Assembly (NCBI GenBank): GCA_022578605.1
Contig: MU394083.1
Location: forward strand, 206,040 to 270,039
Reading direction: 5' to 3'
DNA: 64,000 nucleotides
DNA from: Camillea tinctor
Taxonomy: Eukaryota; Ascomycota; Sordariomycetes; Xylariales; Xylariaceae
In this document: in pieces, positions 10,290 through 23,382 of the stretch
Layout of the letters: the number at the start of each line of letters is the position of its first letter
How positions within the stretch are numbered: the first letter of the stretch is position 1
Program-made: the position numbers and the translations under genes
The notes under the pieces: generated by a model
Database searches by the model: none
Seen by the model: only the letters and a program-made list of their open reading frames with translations
Told to the model about the DNA's origin: nothing

Positions 10290-12197
10290 TCACCGCCGAG
10301 GCATGCCTCTTCCGCGTCCCCGTAGCGCTCTCTGTGCAGCTCCAGGGGGCAACGGTTTACCAGGTGCTTGGGGCTGAGCACTCTCCTCGTTGCGGATGGT
10401 CTCGTCTACGCCTAGGATCAGACAGCTCGCTTCCGTGGCCGCCTGGATGGCGTTAATCTTGACGAGGGCAGGCTCCCAGACGAACCGCTCCATCATATCA
10501 GCCACACCTTCGTTCGTGAAGTCGACACCGGCCCACACGCGGCCCTTGCGGTGCTCTACACGCAGCCTGTTCAGGATGTCGATGGCGTCGAAACCGGCGT
10601 TATCGCACAGCTGGCGGGGGATGACCTCGAGAGCCTTAGCAAAGGACTTAATCACACCCTGCTGCTTATGTGTGATGTTCTTGTCGGCATAGCCGTGTAG
10701 GTATGCTGAGATTTCCATCTCACAGGCACCGCCTCCACCGACAATCGAGCGGTTCTTGATAGCACGCTTCACGATCATGATAGCATCATGCAGAGACCGC
10801 TCTACTTCGGCAATGAACTGTTCGGCACCTCCTCGAAGAACAAGGGTACAGGTCTTGGCCTCGGGGCAATCCTCAAAGAAGTTGAATCGCTCACCACCAA
10901 TCTGGCGCTCCTCGAAAGAGCCGCAGGTTCCGAGGTGGCTAGGCTGGATATCGGAGCACGTAGACTGCACAGTGGCGCCTGTGGCCTGGACTACCCTTTC
11001 CATATCTTCGGATGCAACACGGCCAGCACAGAATACATCGCGGTCGGCGAAGTATTGCGTTGCCAAATCTCCGATGGGTAGCTTAGAAAGTACAACCTTG
11101 GCACCCGATTGGTAGGCAGCCTCCAGTTTCTTGTAAATGATCTGCCATTCGGCGTCGACAATGGCTTGGTATTCGGAGACCTGCTCGACTCGAACCTCGG
11201 CATTGTCTTTCTCGGCCTTCAACTCAAGCTCGACATTCAAGCAGAGAACCTTGGGTTTCGTGAACGATTTTGGTTGTTGTTCGAATCCAGCGTATGAGAA
11301 GGTCTTCTTGAAGGCGACGCCATTGACAAAGAGGGAGTCGGTGAGGGAACCGCCGGGGATCTTCTTCATGCCGATGAGTTTCTCGTTGAGGTCGTCCTGG
11401 TCTAGCGATAGCACGGCGTCGACAACCACTAGATAGATGCAGTTTTGGTTAGTTTATATACATCAGAAAGCAAGACAGATAGTCACTCACTCTTAGTGAA
11501 GAACTCAGTGTTGCGCTTGATCAGCTTGCTGGTCATGGCGGTACCGGCGAGCTTGCATAGGGTATCCCGGTGGTTGGCTTCGTCTGTCCGGACGGCGATC
11601 TCCTTGATCTTGTTTACGGCCATGGTAGAGGCCCTCCGCAGAGCCTTGATAATGACTTGGGAGCTGACACCCTGTTCCACATGTTCCTTGATCTCCTTCA
11701 GGATTTCTCCAGCCAGTACGACCACCGACGTGGTGCCATCGCCAACTTCGGCGTCTTGTGATCTCGCGATGTCGACGAGGATGCGGGCAGCGGGGTGCAC
11801 GATGTCGAGCAGCTGTTGCCGTTTTGTTTATTAGTTACATATAAATCATATCAAACCTAAGTCTCATAATCTCGTAATCTCGTACCTTCATTACCGTGGC
11901 GCCATCGTTGGTGATGGTCTGTCTGCCGTTCTCGTCGACCATTAACAGGTCACCGCCATAGGGACCGAGTGTCGACTTGATCGTGGCCTGTACAGCTTGG
12001 CAAGCATTGATATTGGATATAATCTGACCCTTTCCCTGGGAGGTATCGGTACCTAAAAAGGGGGGCATCGTATTATTAGCAAGCAGCCCAAAGGTGACAA
12101 GGGGGGGCTGAAAGGGCATCGAGGGGTAGCTATAGATATATATATACTAACCCTCCTTGAGGACGATAATAGTGGGCGTTTGGCCGCCAAAAGACAT
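10290..12197 (-). CDS. CCT7: T-complex chaperonin (TRiC/CCT) subunit eta
   Basis: Subunit of the cytosolic group II chaperonin that folds actin, tubulin and WD-repeat proteins. Exons on the minus strand: 12197-12152, 12052-11886, 11812-11491, 11428-10290; introns of 99, 73 and 62 bp are all GT..AG. The joined product has 557 residues, normal for a CCT subunit. Visible: start [29 protein letters not shown] and NDGATVMK of the equatorial ATP site, [13 protein letters not shown] (about 95-107) with the catalytic Asp, and [12 protein letters not shown] in the C-terminal equatorial half. The Arg/Gly-rich tail ending GRGRGMPRR is typical of eta subunits in fungi and supports eta over the other seven paralogues. 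The gene appears intact and constitutive; it converges with the Spt10-like gene. Confidence 0.97.
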
Positions 12198-13011
12198 TGT
12201 AAAATAAATGCTTGACAGAGAGATATGGGAAATAGGTTCAGAAGGTGATTTTGTCCCCTCGTGTGCCCACTTGCAAAAGGCTGGTCGGGTCTAGTCAACT
12301 TTGGTGTTTGGTTTGTTAATGTGTTTCCCAAGTGGACGGAGCTTTTTCGAGCTTCAAAAAATTATTGTAAGCCTTGAGAATGCCAAGACCTGAAGAAACC
12401 CCACTACCCTATCCATCCATCTTATCCTTATCTGTCCCTATCTTAACTCTACCTACCTAGATACATAACATATACACCTTGCATGTATGCACCAAAACAG
12501 AATACCCTGTACTACACTAACCAAGTTACATTCATCTACCCGTACCAGTGCATCAGCACATATCTAGGTACCTTCTTTAGAAATACAGTTTCCGTTCAAG
12601 ATTAAAGTTTAACTTTATGATTAAGAATTGTCGTTATCTACATTAATATCATGATCATGATTATGGCGTCATTATAACCTATTAGTTTTAGGTAGACGTT
12701 GTGGAACTCAAACCCCCGATACATTTCCCCCAACCCAGATATTTTCAAAAACCCCCCAACCTTGGAACTCCCCCAATCAATCAATCAATCAATCAATCAC
12801 CACCACATATTATTCCCAAGTCGTAAGAAATCCGTGCTCATCATCTACCTCCCTTCATTTTGTAGTCTTCGGCATAATTAATTTATCATCGTACCCCATA
12901 TTCCCGTATTTCATACCCCCATGTTTTCAATGTTCCAAGCAAAAAAAAAAAAAAAAAGAATCCTTCGTGTAGATAACTCCAGTTATAGCCTCCTTTTTTT
13001 TTTTATCTAAC
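12198..13011. other. CCT7 promoter and MFS 3' flank
   Basis: About 810 bp between two minus-strand genes. Contains an (AATC)6 microsatellite and poly-A and poly-T runs close to the MFS stop codon. No further gene supported. Confidence 0.5.
12775..12798. repeat. (AATC)6 microsatellite
   Basis: Six perfect AATC units in intergenic DNA downstream of the MFS gene. Confidence 0.95.
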
Positions 13012-14681
13012 CTAGCATTTAGTCATTGGGTTCCAACCGCCTCTATAAACTCTTGCTCCCAAGAAGAAAAAGAAAGCAACTGTCGTCACGCTCGCCGCCC
13101 AAGCCTGGGCTGCGATGAATTTGCCTCCAGTCGCCGCTTGCAACGCACCACCGATGGGAGGACCTGTGAGCGCCGAAATCGAGACGATGGCGAAGGACAT
13201 CCCCAACCTAGTGCCAACCGTATCGAGCCGCTTCGTGATGCTAGCCACCGTGGTTGCAGTAAGGCACTGGAAGGCACCGGAGCAAATACCGTAGAACACG
13301 GTGAAGGCATAGTACCCCCTTAAGTCTTTAACAGCAAACCAGCAGAAAGTCACGATCACCCATATAGTCGTTGTGGGGAGCAAGACGTTGATCGGGCCAA
13401 TGCGGTCTGCCACCATCGGAGGCACCACTCGGAACGGAAGCCCGGCGCCGTTGAGTATAATAACGAGGAGAGATGCTGACGAGTACGGAAGTCCCAGTTC
13501 TTGAGTTCCGAATGAGGCAATCTGGTTTACCTGTAAGTATGTGGTGTATGTGATGAAGAAACGCCTGTGTGCAAGTGTAATTGGAATTGGTCACTTACGT
13601 AGTAGAATACGAAATAGTTGGCCCACATGAGAAAGAATAAGCCTGCGACAAAACCAGAATATACAGGTTCTTTAAATGCAGACAAGTCAACGAGTGGGCC
13701 CGACTTTCTCGGCGGTAGTCTGGGACGCATAAACGCCAATACCGTTGCCAAAGCTGTGAAGTTGATGAATGCTAGAACTCTGGCTGTCCAAGCAAACCCC
13801 ACCAGAGGGATTAACTGACGGACAACTGTGGGGTATACTATGCCGCCGACCGAGTTACCCGTGGTCGCTAGCCCAATGGCGAGTCCGCGATGGTTCTCAA
13901 AATACGTCGAAACCAGGGCTAAGGATGGTGTGAAGAAGATTCCACCGCCGATCCCCGTCAGCAGCCCCTGGGTCAGCATCAACTGCCAATATTTTGTCGA
14001 GATGCTCATCAAGAACATGCCAATCACTTGAATTACAGCGCCAACCATGAATGTCGGCAGAAAATACCCGGCATCCAGAAGACGACCGGAAAAGGCGCCA
14101 ATAATGAGAGTCAGACATGTTTGTATTGATCCAATCCATGAGATTGTGGAGGGCGATTGCGGCATGGTAGCGGTATAGTAAGTCTGGAAGCTCCCGAACG
14201 AGTTCACATAGCCCCAGGTAGTAAATATGACTAGCCAACCCATCGCGACTTGTGTCCACTGTGGCATCAGTTAGTCGCTGCTTGTCTTAAACTCCACTCG
14301 GCACTCCGGGAGCGGCTCTAGCTTAGGGTCCTCCCACCAGTAGCGGAGGTTTCAGACGACCGCCCCGGAGACACTTACTGCTTTCAATCCACCGTCCGGC
14401 GGCGGTGGTGGTTCGGGCCATGTCCGTGTGGTCATGCGAGAGGCAACATGGGATATTACATTGCTTGTCGTTCTTCTCAGATCTTCGGATGCTCTAACAA
14501 CTCTGTCCCTAGTTGCCGTCTTACGCACAATGTTGGTATCGTCTTCGGTAGGTGTCCGCTCGATAGCATCGTGGTCGTCTTCGTGAGAGCCGGTCGACCC
14601 ATTGTCATCGTGGCCTAGCTCTGAGCTAGCGTGGCACTTCTCCTCCATCTCACCCTTCTCTGAACTATATTGACTAGGCAT
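13012..14681 (-). CDS. MFS transporter, monocarboxylate-porter type
   Basis: Exons on the minus strand: 14681-14379, 14258-13599, 13530-13012, with introns of 120 and 68 bp, both phase 0 and GT..AG. The product has 493 residues. The first 90 or so residues are a hydrophilic, acidic, probably cytosolic N-terminus. A PPPPPDGGLKAW motif then marks the start of the first transmembrane helix; D-G-G-x-x-A-W is diagnostic of the MCT/SLC16-like (yeast Mch) family. Further helices are evident, with the usual central loop near RPRLPPRKSG and about twelve membrane segments in total. Members move monocarboxylates, riboflavin or secondary metabolites across the plasma membrane; the substrate here cannot be told. 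The neighbours are CCT7 and a long gene-poor tract, so there is no cluster context. Confidence 0.92.
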
Positions 14682-17600
14682 GGTGTTTTAAACTAAGCAA
14701 AAACAACGATACAACCCGAAGTGGGAAATTATTAATACCATTAACAGCATTCGGTATTTGACCGAGAAAAAAAGTGCGGCACAGCTTTCTTTTTTAGCCA
14801 AGAACGAAGAGAAAAACAAATAACAAAGCTCGGAGTGGACCTGTCCGCTTGTGAGTAAGTAAGCTCCGTCTTCGGCCCCAACAGAACCAGGACTTTTACA
14901 AACTACAATTATTTGCCCCCATTTTCTGTGCGATGTGGGGTCTCGAGGCCTCATGCCGACCTGGTCAAGACGGTTCCGAGCCTCGCCGAGGCCCGCTTCA
15001 CGATCAATGAGTGGAGCTGCGGTGCAGAAATCCGGCTCGGGATCGATCGACCGGAAACATATCCGTGCCAAGCACCGCCATCGGGGTGATAACGATGGTC
15101 TTTTTGTCATTATTGGTTCTCGAGGACGTTGTTAGGTTACAAGAATACGACCATCTCATTGAGAGGCCAGAAAACGAAATCTCGATTTTAGGCTGTTTAT
15201 TTGGAAAGCGGTGAGCTCCGTTGAAGCTCTTTTTCATATTCGCCCAACAGGGTTTGGTAAAGGTGGAAATGTTTCCTTGCAGTGAAGCGGTGACCGGTTT
15301 TAACAATGGAACCTAATAGAGCCCCCCTTTTTTTCTTTTCTCTTTTTTTTTTTCCTTTAGTCGTCCAGTATGTGCCGGTCCACCTTCACATGTGTATTGG
15401 TTGCTGTCCGGTTTCAAAGACATTATACTACGTACTATAAAGACATGCTTTTATAATCGAGAATTCTAAAGCGGGCCGACTTTCGGCGCGAGAGCAATCT
15501 CGATTCAAGCTTTCTAATTCTAGATACGTAACCGAGTAACCGGTCTGGACGAGGGACGGCATTCCCGTCTGTATGTCTTGAGCTATTTCCCAAATTATGC
15601 TCCGTACCAACCAGCTGGATTAGATGTTGCTTATACCCCCAAACCCTCTTTTCCCCATGTTTATTTTTAAAACGTCAGAAGTATGTCGTGCATCGTGGAG
15701 CCGCGAGTGGAGCAAGAGGCCCTCCAGAGATAAGACAAGTTATATGTAAAAGCTGTTCGTGCTGTTAAATATTACGATTTCGATTCGAGTAAGTTCATGT
15801 GCGCTGGGCGGCGCTCCACCCATGCTATCGGTGAGATCGCGGCCGGTAACAACCCGAGCTTATCGGTGTTGGTTGACAGTTGACTCTCAACCAACAGAAC
15901 AGCCCCCAATCCCACGCCACGGCGCAGTGATGGGATGCTCTTGATGTGGAGGTTGCTCGACGTGGCATGATTGAAAACTACGGTTTCCCCAATATCTGGT
16001 TTCGCTTAAGACAATCAGGCGAACGACATACGTACGAAAAACTCTTCTTAGTAGAGACATGTGATAGTAGGGATTCGGTCACGTGAGGGCGTATGTATAA
16101 CGAGATGTTGATACTGAGTGATCTTGCCTTTTGGTCATATATCAGGAGAATTAATACGAGTTGGGGAGTGCCTCGGGGATAGATATCGATCGCTGTATTT
16201 GCCAGGACGAGGGTTCGAGATTAGACTACCTAGTTCGAGAGGGAATTGGTCACGTAATATGATGGTTTTCAAAGGAACCCTTCGGATCGTATAGATGGAC
16301 TTGCCAGCAATGGTTGAGCACTCAGAATAGCTCTTTCTCCTTAAGAGCTATGGGTTTGCAAAATATATTACATTGAAAGAGCTATTGTGAACTAAATCAT
16401 CACGACAACGGAATCTAAGGATTTGGTAAGACAGTACTGTTATCCAACCTTATATTTTTGGAAGGTAGAGCTCAATAACAGTTCTGCAAGGGACATCAAT
16501 AAACTGAAGAAATATAAGGGGGCCTTTACTAACCATAACGTCCCTAACGAATGATAAACTGGATATGAATTCTAGGCATGGGTTTATAGTTAGGGATCAT
16601 GCACCCCCTTGCTTCCGGATACCGCTCTACATCTACATAGTTCTTCATAGTTTAGGAGGTGAACCAAAAAAGCTGTGCTAGCGAGCTGGTAATACAAGGC
16701 AAAGACATTTAGTGTAGTGTAGATCATATATCATAGCCATATAGCGATTATTTCCAGACCTACTATTATCAGTGTTTTTATCCAGCAGGGTTTGGTAGCA
16801 AGAATGCACGCAGAAAACATCGTCGGATTCCCCGGTGATGTACCCAAAAACCGACCCTATCACAAGAGATATCAGGTGGCTTTAGAAACGCCGGTCCACA
16901 TGTATCTATAGAAGTCTCAGGTAATAATTTTCCGGTTGGGTATCCGAATTCTCGGTATCCCTATACCTATACCTATTCGGCCGGGCGGGAGCTACGAGTG
17001 AGGTTGTTGCACCAGAATATACTAAACATAGACGGTACGACCACACGGGCGGCAAGCCCGAGTCCCCCTATCCTATCATAATAGGCTCCACCATCGAGAG
17101 GGGCTTATTGATTCAGTGAATATTGAATTTGAGTAGCAATATATGCAGGTCTCTCGATAGAGCCTTCAGGCGGCATCGCCGCGACCTTGAGGCTTGAAGT
17201 TTCGCAGGGAAAATTGCAGACACTACGTAATCAGCCATGCCACAGGTCTCTGCGTGGTAAAGTAGGGGATGTACTGCATTATTCACTCTCGCAGATTACA
17301 CTATAAGAAAAGTTTGATATTTGGCAGTCCTATCTAGATAGGCACTTTTATACAATTCAAAGGTTAAGATGGAAATAATGGAGCTCATGTTTACTGTTAT
17401 TCATCACTCTTGTCATCCTCCTCATTCTCCTTGCCTCTCTATGTCTTACAAACGGTACTCTGACCGTGAATAATTTCAGCCTTAGTAGGTACACTAGCTA
17501 TATTCCTCTTAATAGATATTGACGTTTGAGTTCGTTATAACTTGTGTAACCTCTATAGTATATGCTTCAATCTAATTTAACACATCGTATAAGAAGTTGC

Positions 17601-18438
17601 CACAGCTTTATGGTGATTATCGCGGCACTTTTGAGCTAGGTAAAATATTGCTCTCATGTAGTAAGTAATTATATATTGCACGGAAGATGAATATAACTTC
17701 ATGTCCGTTTATTATGAGCTTGCGCCCGTCAGATGGAAAGGAATTCTGAAGATTTCTCATTTATCAGTATACAATTGCTATATGATCGGACCAGAGAAGG
17801 TTTCGCGGCCAAGAGAGGTCACCTTGGATGGAGTTGGTATTTCAGTAATCTGTCTATTGTCCAAATAGATGAAGTACCGTTCCAGCCATGATTATTAATA
17901 ATGACAGAAGGTGAGATAAAGTAGCTCTCAGGTGCTTGACTTTTTTACTCAAGGTTTGTTAGCTCGTGAGGCTTTTATGGATAGCAAAGAAGGAAAGAAA
18001 GGGGGCAACGACGGAAGGTGTATATTATACGGATTAAACCAAGGCATCTCCAGTGTAGTGACTTAGCACTTGCTATCTTGTCTATAAAGCTCAGGCATGG
18101 TATATGATATCATAAGAGGGCGCTTGCATATATTTACTGAGGCGTTAAGGTCATGAGAACCAAATAAATTTATGGCCTATCATGTTGAGACGCTCCTCCT
18201 TTACAGTCCCTGTACGTTCCCGAAGCCTCACACCTCCCTATCATGGATCGATGATCTTTCACCTTTTAGTCGCTAAGGTATGATATGATAGCCACATTCA
18301 TCCTCATCCACATCCCAATATCCATCGCAATCACTACTTTAGAAAACAGAATCAATATTTTATCTTACAACACTCACATACATTATTCGGCCCTCCCGGT
18401 TGCTTCTGCAGTAAACGGGAAAACAGAAACGAGTCGCT
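14682..18438. other. Long gene-poor region between divergent MFS and 2EXR genes
   Basis: 3.8 kb. The first 600 bp is of ordinary composition and has CGG/CCG triplets around 15020-15055, possible zinc-cluster-factor sites, unproven. From about 15.3 kb it becomes AT-leaning with no supported coding region. A small inverted repeat (AATAGCTCTTTC at 16326-16337 against GAAAGAGCTATT at 16375-16386) is present. A minus-strand frame at 14688-15110 looks like noise. Confidence 0.5.
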
Positions 18439-19467
18439 ATGCAACCTACCGTACAGCCTCCCTTAAACCGATTCCGTTTTTTCTACATGCTTCCACCAGA
18501 GATTCAGCTTATGGTCTGGGGATTCTAGCGCCTAAACCAGCCCGTATTCCACCACTACTTCGTTCTTGAAGCTATTGGACGAGCCTATGGTGCACTCCAT
18601 GCGGGATTAGGTTATTTAGCCTACGATACGTCTAGGAGTGCAAACTATGGAGACGAAAGTGCTCTAGATCCAATGGAGCACAAGATAAACCTCGTTGGTA
18701 TTTCCAGGCTTTCAAATAGTGTTTCTCTCACGATGGTTTTGGCACGGGGGCCTTCATTGTGAGTAATTTTAAAAGTAGTTTATTTCCTCCTTCTAGCCTG
18801 TTTCTGCCGGACCGGTATTCAAAACTGCCTATAATGGCTAGACGTATGAGTTCGTAGGAGGTTTGGCTCCCAAGACACAGTCTTAACAGTAAATGATTCA
18901 CCCAATATGACAACTATTACTGACTCCCAATGTTGTAGTGCTCCCCCAATCCGGACATTTCATACTTGGGTGAACTTCGAAAGGGATGTTTTTCTCTTCC
19001 ACACAGGCAATTACCGATACCGCGATCGCTTCAGATCACTCTATCGCTATATTAACAGACGAATTCCCATGCCTGCTATGGAGAATCATTGGATCGCGAA
19101 TATCAAACACCTCGCTGTTTATATCATCGACCAAGGCACAAATCTCTCAAGCCTTGATTATAACACGTTTTCTCAATTCAAATCACTGAAAACGGTATAC
19201 CTCACGGTCCAAGTGACGCCCTCTTTCCGCAACCTTAAACTGGAAAGGAATGATCGCCTCGCTGACAAAGGGTTCATGGATCTGGAGCTCGCCATGGCAC
19301 GAAAGGCCCAACAAAACCCCAACTATCACACGAGTGGGGATTGGCGGGATGTAATACTAGACGCAAAGGAAGCGAGGAGAGTTCGCACCCGGTTGAGAGT
19401 AGTCTTGGATAATAATGAACAGAACAGGGTTAGAATCGAGATTGCAGTTCCCCATCACGAACCATAG
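18439..19467 (+). pseudogene. 2EXR-domain protein gene interrupted by an in-frame TAG
   Basis: Two exons are visible: 18439-18758 and 18939-19467, joined by a 180-bp GT..AG intron that keeps the frame. Residues 12-27 read FRFFYMLPPEIQLMVW, matching the fungal 2EXR domain core (F-x-x-LPPE-I-x-x-x-I/V-W). The codon two residues later is TAG (18526-18528). The same frame then stays open for 76 more codons, through the splice and on to a stop at 19467. Exon 2 contains HTWVNFERDVFLF, which fits the later 2EXR pattern in which a residue stretch ends in an F/D-x-x-D-x-L-type segment. Total length would be about 282 positions, usual for the family. There is no GT between the motif and the TAG that could remove it as an intron. 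Function of 2EXR proteins is unknown. A recent nonsense mutation, a sequencing error or readthrough are the options. Confidence 0.65.
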
Positions 19468-20605
19468 CTTTCGCTCGAGTATATGATTCCATAGTCTTAT
19501 GGAGGCTAGATAGCAGGCTCATATAGTGATACTCAATCGAGAGTACCAAGAGTATATGCATTTCCATTATCACTTACCAGCGTGTCTTCGACGGAGATAT
19601 CAACCACATGCTGACCCTAGAGTGTGGGCATTAGGGTTAGTCCGTACGGAAGCTGTTTACACAATATTTTCACAAAACAGATAGTAGAAAAAGAACACTA
19701 GATAATCAATTCAATTGTAACGTCAGACCCAGATCATCGTTGAAGTGGATAGGAAAATTTTGCCGAACACGTAGCATCTCTAGCATTGATATACAACCAC
19801 GCTAGTAGGCATATACTCCTTCGGACTATGTTGACTAGGTTAGTTGATTCACCCTGGCAGCCTCTGACCATACCGCTTATACAAGACTTGAAGTTTCCAC
19901 ATCCACGCAGTAGAATACACCCTTCGACACTCATGAGCGGCGGTATTCTATCTTTTCGGGTTGCAAAAAAGCCGCATTGAAACTATGCCACGCGTCTCAC
20001 TCTGCCATACGACAAGCCCATATACCTACCTAGTCAGTCCGAATTGTGGTTGAATGGTAACCTACGTGTGAGACAAGAAAGAATAATTATGTAAGATAAG
20101 GAAATCCATATTCCTCATCGATTAGAAATCATGCAAGGGCAATAGGGGGCGGCAAAAAGAAAGTATAAATTTTAGTCTCTATCAACTCATCCCCGCGTTC
20201 CCACAGGGTAGTATCACACTTTCACTAGTAACCACACGCTTGGCCATTCCACTCTCTTAGCCTTCCGCCTCCGAGTGTCTATATACGCTCTCCTTACGAC
20301 GCGGAAAGGCGGAATCTGACCAAAACTATTGGTGATCGAGGCGCGGGGTCGACACGCCCGAGCCGTATATGTGCGTTTACGCCAAAGGCATAAGCCAATA
20401 GCACCACCTCTAACAGCTTGGCTTGAGTAACATGAATGTCTTCCCGTCTCCGGGGGGCACCGTAAGGTGGTATCGTCGTTTGGAATAAAAGTGTACGGAA
20501 ATGAGCATATTGGAATCACATATATTACACCGCATCGCCTCCTCTTCTCAGTATGCCTGTCTCGACACAGACGTTATCACTCGCCCTCTTACGCAGCAGA
20601 TAAAA
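19468..20605. other. Intergenic region upstream of the alcohol oxidase
   Basis: About 1.1 kb with no supported gene. A TATAAATT string occurs near 20164, about 440 bp before the alcohol oxidase ATG, too far to be a confident TATA box. A short frame starting at 20552 ends before the oxidase ATG. Confidence 0.45.
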
Positions 20606-23300
20606 ATGGGTTTATACAAGAGTCTCGACAACGACATCGAGGAGGTCGATGTCATTATAGCTGGAGGTACGTAGGATATGGTATCCACGCGTAATTAGCT
20701 ATGAGGCTATGAGCTACCCTTCGCCATCCATAAGAGTCGTGTCAATACCAATGCCTAGCTAACGAGAATGAAAACCCTATAGGTGGAACCGCTGGTTGCG
20801 TGGTCGCCGGACGTCTAGCTGAGGCAGACCCAAGTCTCTCCGTTCTCGTAATAGAGAGTGGTGCAGACAATTACGATGATCTGAGCATAACTACGCCGGC
20901 ATTGTGCCCCATACATCTGCTCCCTGATTCGAAGACGACAATATTATATAAAGCAACCAGGTCGCAATACCTATCGGGTCGCGAGTCTATCGTGCCCGCC
21001 GGGAATGTCCTCGGTGGCGGCTCATCGGTCAACTTTATGATGTAAGTGAGAGTGGCTCAGGTAGTGGTGAAATCTTATCCTCTCCTCCTGAGCTGGAAAT
21101 TTTGAGATCTACTGGTATAAGAGAAATGTGACAGAGGTGATCACATAGATTACACTAGAGAGCAATAATACCCCCGTTCGTGTGTAGCCTAACTTATATA
21201 ATTAGGTATACCCGGGCGCAACGCGATGATTTCGATTCGTGGAACACACCAGGCTGGTCAACCGACGAACTAATACCGTTCCTCAGAAAGGTAACCTACA
21301 TCTTTCCCCGTATCCATCCTTACACAATCCAGCATTGTTTTGCGTCATTTCCGTGTAGCAACTCCATCCCTTCCCCCATTTCCCACCCCAACACTACAAG
21401 CTCTACATCCTCTAGAACAAGAACCCCCTGAAGCTAAGCCCCACCAACCCAACCACAGCTCGAGACCTACGACGGTCCGGGAGACCCGTCTCTCCACGGG
21501 ACGTCGGGTCCCGTGCGAGTGTCCTCCGGCCCGTTCCGCTCCGTGGAGACGGAAGACGACTTCCTGCGCGCGGCGGCGGCGACGGGCTGCCGCGAGGTCA
21601 AGGACCTGCAGGACCTCGACCGGAACGACGGCTGGCAGCGCTGGTGGCGCTACGTGTCGCCCGAGGGCGTGCGCTCCGACACGGCGCACGCGTACGTGCA
21701 CCCGCGCCTGCGCGACGGCAAGCACCCGAACCTGCACGTCGTCGTCGAGGCGCAGGTCGTGCGCGTGCTCTTCGAGGACGACGGGGATGCGAAGCGCGCC
21801 AGCGCCGTCGAGTACGCGCCCAATCCCAAGTTCAACCCCGATGCTACGGGGCGGGAGCGGCGCACTGGTAAGTGATTATTTCGGGAAGTCGTTTCATCCA
21901 TTCCCCTTCTCCCCTTTTCGGTCCTGTTGTCTCGGGAGCGAAAAAAAACTGCTTATCAGGGACGGGGGCGTATGAGTTTTACGCTCTCCCGAAGACGCAG
22001 GGGCATGCGTACAGGGGTACAAAGGGGGAGGAAAGGTTCCCCAATGTGGTAATTACTGACTCATCAACGTTGCAGTGCGCGCGCGCAAGCTCGTCGTCGT
22101 TTCGTGCGGGGCGTGCGGTACTCCTCCGGTGCTCGAGCGGTCGGGGATCGGCGCCGCGCCGGTGCTAGAGCGTGCCGGCGTGCCGCTAGTACAGGACCTG
22201 CCCGGCGTGGGATATGACTACCAGGACCACCATCTGACGCTGTACCCGTTCCGGACGTCGATGCGGCCGGACCAGACGATCGACGACGTGATCCTGGGGC
22301 GGGTGTCGCTCGAGGCGGCGCGGGAGCGGAAAGAACCCCGTCTCGGCTGGAACTCGATCGACATGGCCGCCAAGCTGCGCCCGACGGAGGAGGAGACCCT
22401 CGGCCTGGGAGAGACCTTCCGGGCCGCCTGGGTGAAGGACTATAAGGACAAGCCGAACCGGCCTTTGTTCATCATGGCTATGATCCAGGTGTACGTGTAA
22501 TGCATATTGACTTGCCTACCTACCTCCCACTCCGGTCCTGTCCACCGTCTAACATGTAAACACACGCAGGTACATCGGGCCTCCCGCGCTCGCCGATGAG
22601 CCCATCCAATACATCACAATGGGTAACTGCACGGCGTACCCGTACTCACGCGGCCACCTGCACATCACGGGGCCGTCGCCCAACGACCCGCTCGACTTCG
22701 ACGTCGGGTACTTCGGGGACCCGGGCGAGGTGGATATAACGAAGCAAGTGTGGGCATACAAAAAGATGCGCGAGATCGTGCGGCGCAGTAAGTTGAATAT
22801 TTCCCCATAAGAACCCTTCTTCTGGCTACTACCTACCTGCCCACCCTACATAGCTCAGGGGCTCGTGCTAACTCCCCACCACCACAGTGAGCACGTACCG
22901 CGGGGAAGTACCGGGCTGCCACCCGCAGTTCGCGGCGGACAGCGCAGCGGCGTGCGTGCGCCTCGAGATCGGAGACGCGAACCCGTTCACGACGGGGGAG
23001 AAGGGGGCGGTGGCCGACATCGCGTACACCGAAGAGGACGACGCGGCGATCAGGCAGTGGCTGCGGGAGACCGTGCAGACGACGTGGCACTCGCTGGGGA
23101 CGGCCAAGATGGCGCCGCGCGGCGACCTCGGGGTGGTGGACGCGGACCTCAGCGTGCACGGGGTGCGCGGGCTCAAGGTCGCCGACATGAGCATCGCGCC
23201 CGCCAACATCGGGTCCAACACCAATAACACGGCTATCCTGATCGGCGAGAAGGCCGCGGATATCATTATCAGGGAGCTGGGGCTGGGCGGGGCGAAGTAG
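20606..23300 (+). CDS. Alcohol oxidase-like GMC flavoprotein oxidoreductase
   Basis: FAD-dependent GMC enzyme of the alcohol (methanol) oxidase clade, which oxidises short primary alcohols to aldehyde and hydrogen peroxide. Exons: 20606-20666, 20783-21041, 21206-21290, 21459-21867, 22076-22490, 22570-22787, 22888-23300. All introns are GT..AG (79-208 bp) and the joined frame gives 619 residues. Visible: FAD-binding GGGTAGCVVAGRL (about 20-32) followed by VLVIESG, the second GMC signature VLGGGSSVNFMMYTR, LPGVGYDYQDHH, and the C-terminal catalytic pair TTWHSLGT (His550) and SNTNNTA (Asn593). The spacing and NFMMYTR match alcohol oxidases better than glucose oxidases. Peroxisomal alcohol oxidases usually run to about 660 residues and end in a PTS1 such as ARF or ARL. 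This one stops at LGLGGAK without one, so a non-peroxisomal site is possible. The first two exons are less GC-rich than the rest. Confidence 0.92.
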
Positions 23301-23325
23301 GGTACCCTACGTGAATGGGTGGGTG

Positions 23326-23328
<3 letters not shown>

Positions 23329-23382
<54 letters not shown>
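23329..23382. repeat. (GA)n microsatellite
   Basis: About 27 GA units with a single GAAA interruption, starting 29 bp after the alcohol oxidase stop codon, probably within its 3' UTR. Confidence 0.95.

Noticed and set aside
14688..15110. 140-codon minus-strand frame upstream of the MFS gene
   Set aside because: No motif, irregular composition, hydrophobic end from AT-rich DNA; probably 5' leader or promoter.
21340..21975. 211-codon plus-strand frame inside the alcohol oxidase
   Set aside because: Wrong-frame shadow rich in Arg/Ser/Cys; the alcohol oxidase frame has the family motifs.
4274..23300. P450, MFS transporter, alcohol oxidase as a metabolite gene cluster
   Set aside because: They are separated by housekeeping genes (Spt10-like, CCT7) and long spacers, with no backbone synthase or pathway regulator.
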